From: Desulfuromonadaceae bacterium
Lineage (GTDB): Bacteria > Desulfobacterota > Desulfuromonadia > Desulfuromonadales > Geopsychrobacteraceae
Direction: 5' to 3'
Assembly: GCA_013138655.1 (NCBI GenBank)
Contig: WTCI01000003.1
Location: 1-8,761, forward strand
DNA: 8,761 nt
Position numbers and translations under genes: made by a program. Within the stretch, counting starts at the first letter, position 1, and every line of letters begins with the position of its first letter. Of the stretch, positions 6,776 to 8,761 are shown one piece after another. Below the pieces are notes generated by a model that saw only the letters and a program-made list of their open reading frames with translations, made no database searches and had not been told where the DNA came from.

Positions 6776-7114
6776 TGCCTTATCCTCTCATCAAATATAA
6801 TACGATTTATAAATTTGTGATTTTTTGAGATGGCTAAAAAAATTCACTAAAACTAAATTTTAATAATAAAATCAAAAACTTACGTGAATATCATGATGAC
6901 ATAGGTACAAAAAAACCAACAACAAGTCAAGTTAGAATAGTGTTCTATTCTTATTATATCCGGCGCTGCTATAATGCTCTAAACCTGTTGAAAAGAACAA
7001 CATGATGTGAATCCAAACAATTACACGAAATATAATTGATGATTCGAGTTATGCATTTTACTCAAGTTGAACTTTGATTGGGCGCATGCAAAACGAGACA
7101 AAAAGCTTAAAGAC
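6776..7114. other. AT-rich intergenic region upstream of pyc
   Basis: This stretch has no credible gene on either strand and is clearly more AT-rich than the flanking coding DNA. The part next to pyc (6776-6946) would be a leader of about 170 nt if the promoter below is right; I see no recognisable riboswitch or T-box in it. Another possible minus-strand promoter, TTGACT (6925-6930) with a poor -10 (6902-6907), is closer to the gene but weak. A plus-strand TATAAT at 6970-6975 lacks a convincing -35. Confidence 0.5.
6934..6958 (-). promoter_or_regulatory. Candidate pyc promoter -10 with adjacent operator dyad
   Basis: On the minus strand a perfect -10 hexamer TATAAT (plus 6953-6958) is followed immediately, where transcription would start, by the 18-bp dyad AGAATAG-TGTT-CTATTCT (6934-6951, perfect 7-bp arms). 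The -35 at 17 bp spacing (TAGAGC) matches only 3 of 6 positions. A dyad at the start site fits a repressor operator controlling pyc, but no regulator for it is encoded in the window and the spacing to the gene is long. Confidence 0.35.
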
Positions 7115-7252
7115 TTTTTTCGACAGGATCAACAGGATTAAAATCTGATAGTCAACCTAAAAAAAAGAAAAAGAAAAAAAGAACAAGATCTGCCTTTGAT
7201 TTTGATCCTAAAGCTTATATCCGTTCTTATCCTGTTGATCCTGTCAAAAAAA
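7115..7252. repeat. Inverted-repeat intergenic element (REP/MITE-like), 138 bp
   Basis: A perfect 17-bp inverted repeat, GACAGGATCAACAGGAT (7122-7138) and its complement (7229-7245), is flanked by T-run and A-run ends. A nested inner pair (7135-7145 and 7198-7208) matches at 10 of 11 positions. The centre is a purine tract of A with scattered G (7158-7185). The pentamer AGACT occurs on both sides (7111-7115 and 7256-7260), compatible with a target-site duplication, though so short a match could be chance. No transposase is encoded, so it would be non-autonomous. Whether it occurs elsewhere in the genome cannot be seen here. Confidence 0.55.
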
Positions 7253-7328
7253 TTTAGACTATGAATGATTATTTTCGCAATGGAATTACTGTCGCCCAAG
7301 ACTTAGTGGGTTTTCAGGGGGAGGGGGT

Positions 7329-7528
7329 ATGTATCAGGCCCTGATATCGAGACGGGTGATCCCGGAGGAGATCATGTTGCCGGAGGAAGAGGAATCAGGA
7401 ACAACCGAGCGGTCAGCGGCGGAAATATATACTATTTCTAATGTTTATTATGGAGAACCTCTTGCTGAAGATGTTCCACGTATGCTAATTTACGTCAATG
7501 AAATGACGCTTCACCCTGGAGGCTGCCA

Positions 7529-7556
<28 letters not shown>
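7329..7556 (+). CDS. Doubtful small ORF, unknown protein of 75 (or 60) residues
   Basis: I do not recognise this product. The ORF is preceded by a G-rich tract (7317-7327) 1 nt before ATG 7329. An internal ATG at 7374 (residue 16) has a better-placed ribosome-binding site, GGAGGAG (7364-7370). The predicted protein is acidic in its first half (LPEEEESG), has no signal peptide or membrane segment, and ends in a Cys/Arg-rich tail (GGCQCHRQRKSC). It overlaps the response-regulator gene by 28 bp in another frame, and the tail is encoded within that overlap, which could mean translational coupling. Alternatively the stretch is simply the leader of the response regulator, or a decayed gene. An even shorter frame opens at 7261 (27 codons). 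Evidence that it is a real gene is thin. Confidence 0.25.

Positions 7557-8761
<1,205 letters not shown>

Noticed and set aside
6902..6930. pyc promoter TTGACT-N17-TACCTA
   Set aside because: The -10 matches the consensus only at its first two bases; the TATAAT further upstream is the better candidate.
7261..7344. 27-codon ORF before the small ORF
   Set aside because: It is very short, has no ribosome-binding site and adjoins the inverted-repeat element; there is nothing to support translation.

Overview
The window looks like chromosome from an anaerobic Desulfuromonadales-type deltaproteobacterium (Geobacter / Pelobacter / Desulfuromonas relatives). This is inferred from gene content only: a hydrogenase-like redox sensor fused to a sigma54 activator, an NtrC-type response regulator, a single-chain pyruvate carboxylase and an oligopeptide ABC transporter. 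No marker gene settles the taxonomy.

Layout. (1) 2-469 (+): the C-terminal part of an oligopeptide/dipeptide ABC transporter ATPase. (2) 529-2841 (+): a 770-residue protein joining a 2x[4Fe-4S] ferredoxin domain, an [FeFe]-hydrogenase H-cluster domain with altered active-site residues, a four-cysteine FeS domain, a sigma54-activator AAA+ domain and a Fis-type DNA-binding domain. (3) 2842-3322: a non-coding stretch with copies of an 18-bp palindrome, a strong -24/-12 sigma54 promoter, a predicted RNA of about 98 nt with its own terminator, and an opposing terminator for the next gene. (4) 3323-6775 (-): pyruvate carboxylase, monocistronic. (5) 6776-7328: AT-rich non-coding DNA with a likely pyc promoter and dyad, and a 138-bp inverted-repeat element. 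(6) 7329-7556 (+): a doubtful small ORF that overlaps the next gene. (7) 7529-8761 (+): an NtrC-family response regulator that runs off the right edge.

The most interesting unit is 466-3152. The same palindrome, TGTGYCAT-N2-ATGRCACA, occurs upstream of the hydrogenase-like regulator and again, twice clearly and once weakly, between that gene and a sigma54 promoter. That promoter has no protein gene behind it. It is followed within 60-100 bases by a hairpin and a canonical intrinsic terminator. The simplest reading is that the regulator senses H2 or redox state through its Fe-S/H-cluster domains, binds these palindromes through its Fis domain, activates sigma54 polymerase to make a small RNA, and controls its own expression through the upstream site. 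The RNA has C/U-rich single-stranded segments of the kind that pair with Shine-Dalgarno sequences, so it may repress target mRNAs after transcription. The motifs are visible in the sequence; the circuit is inference.
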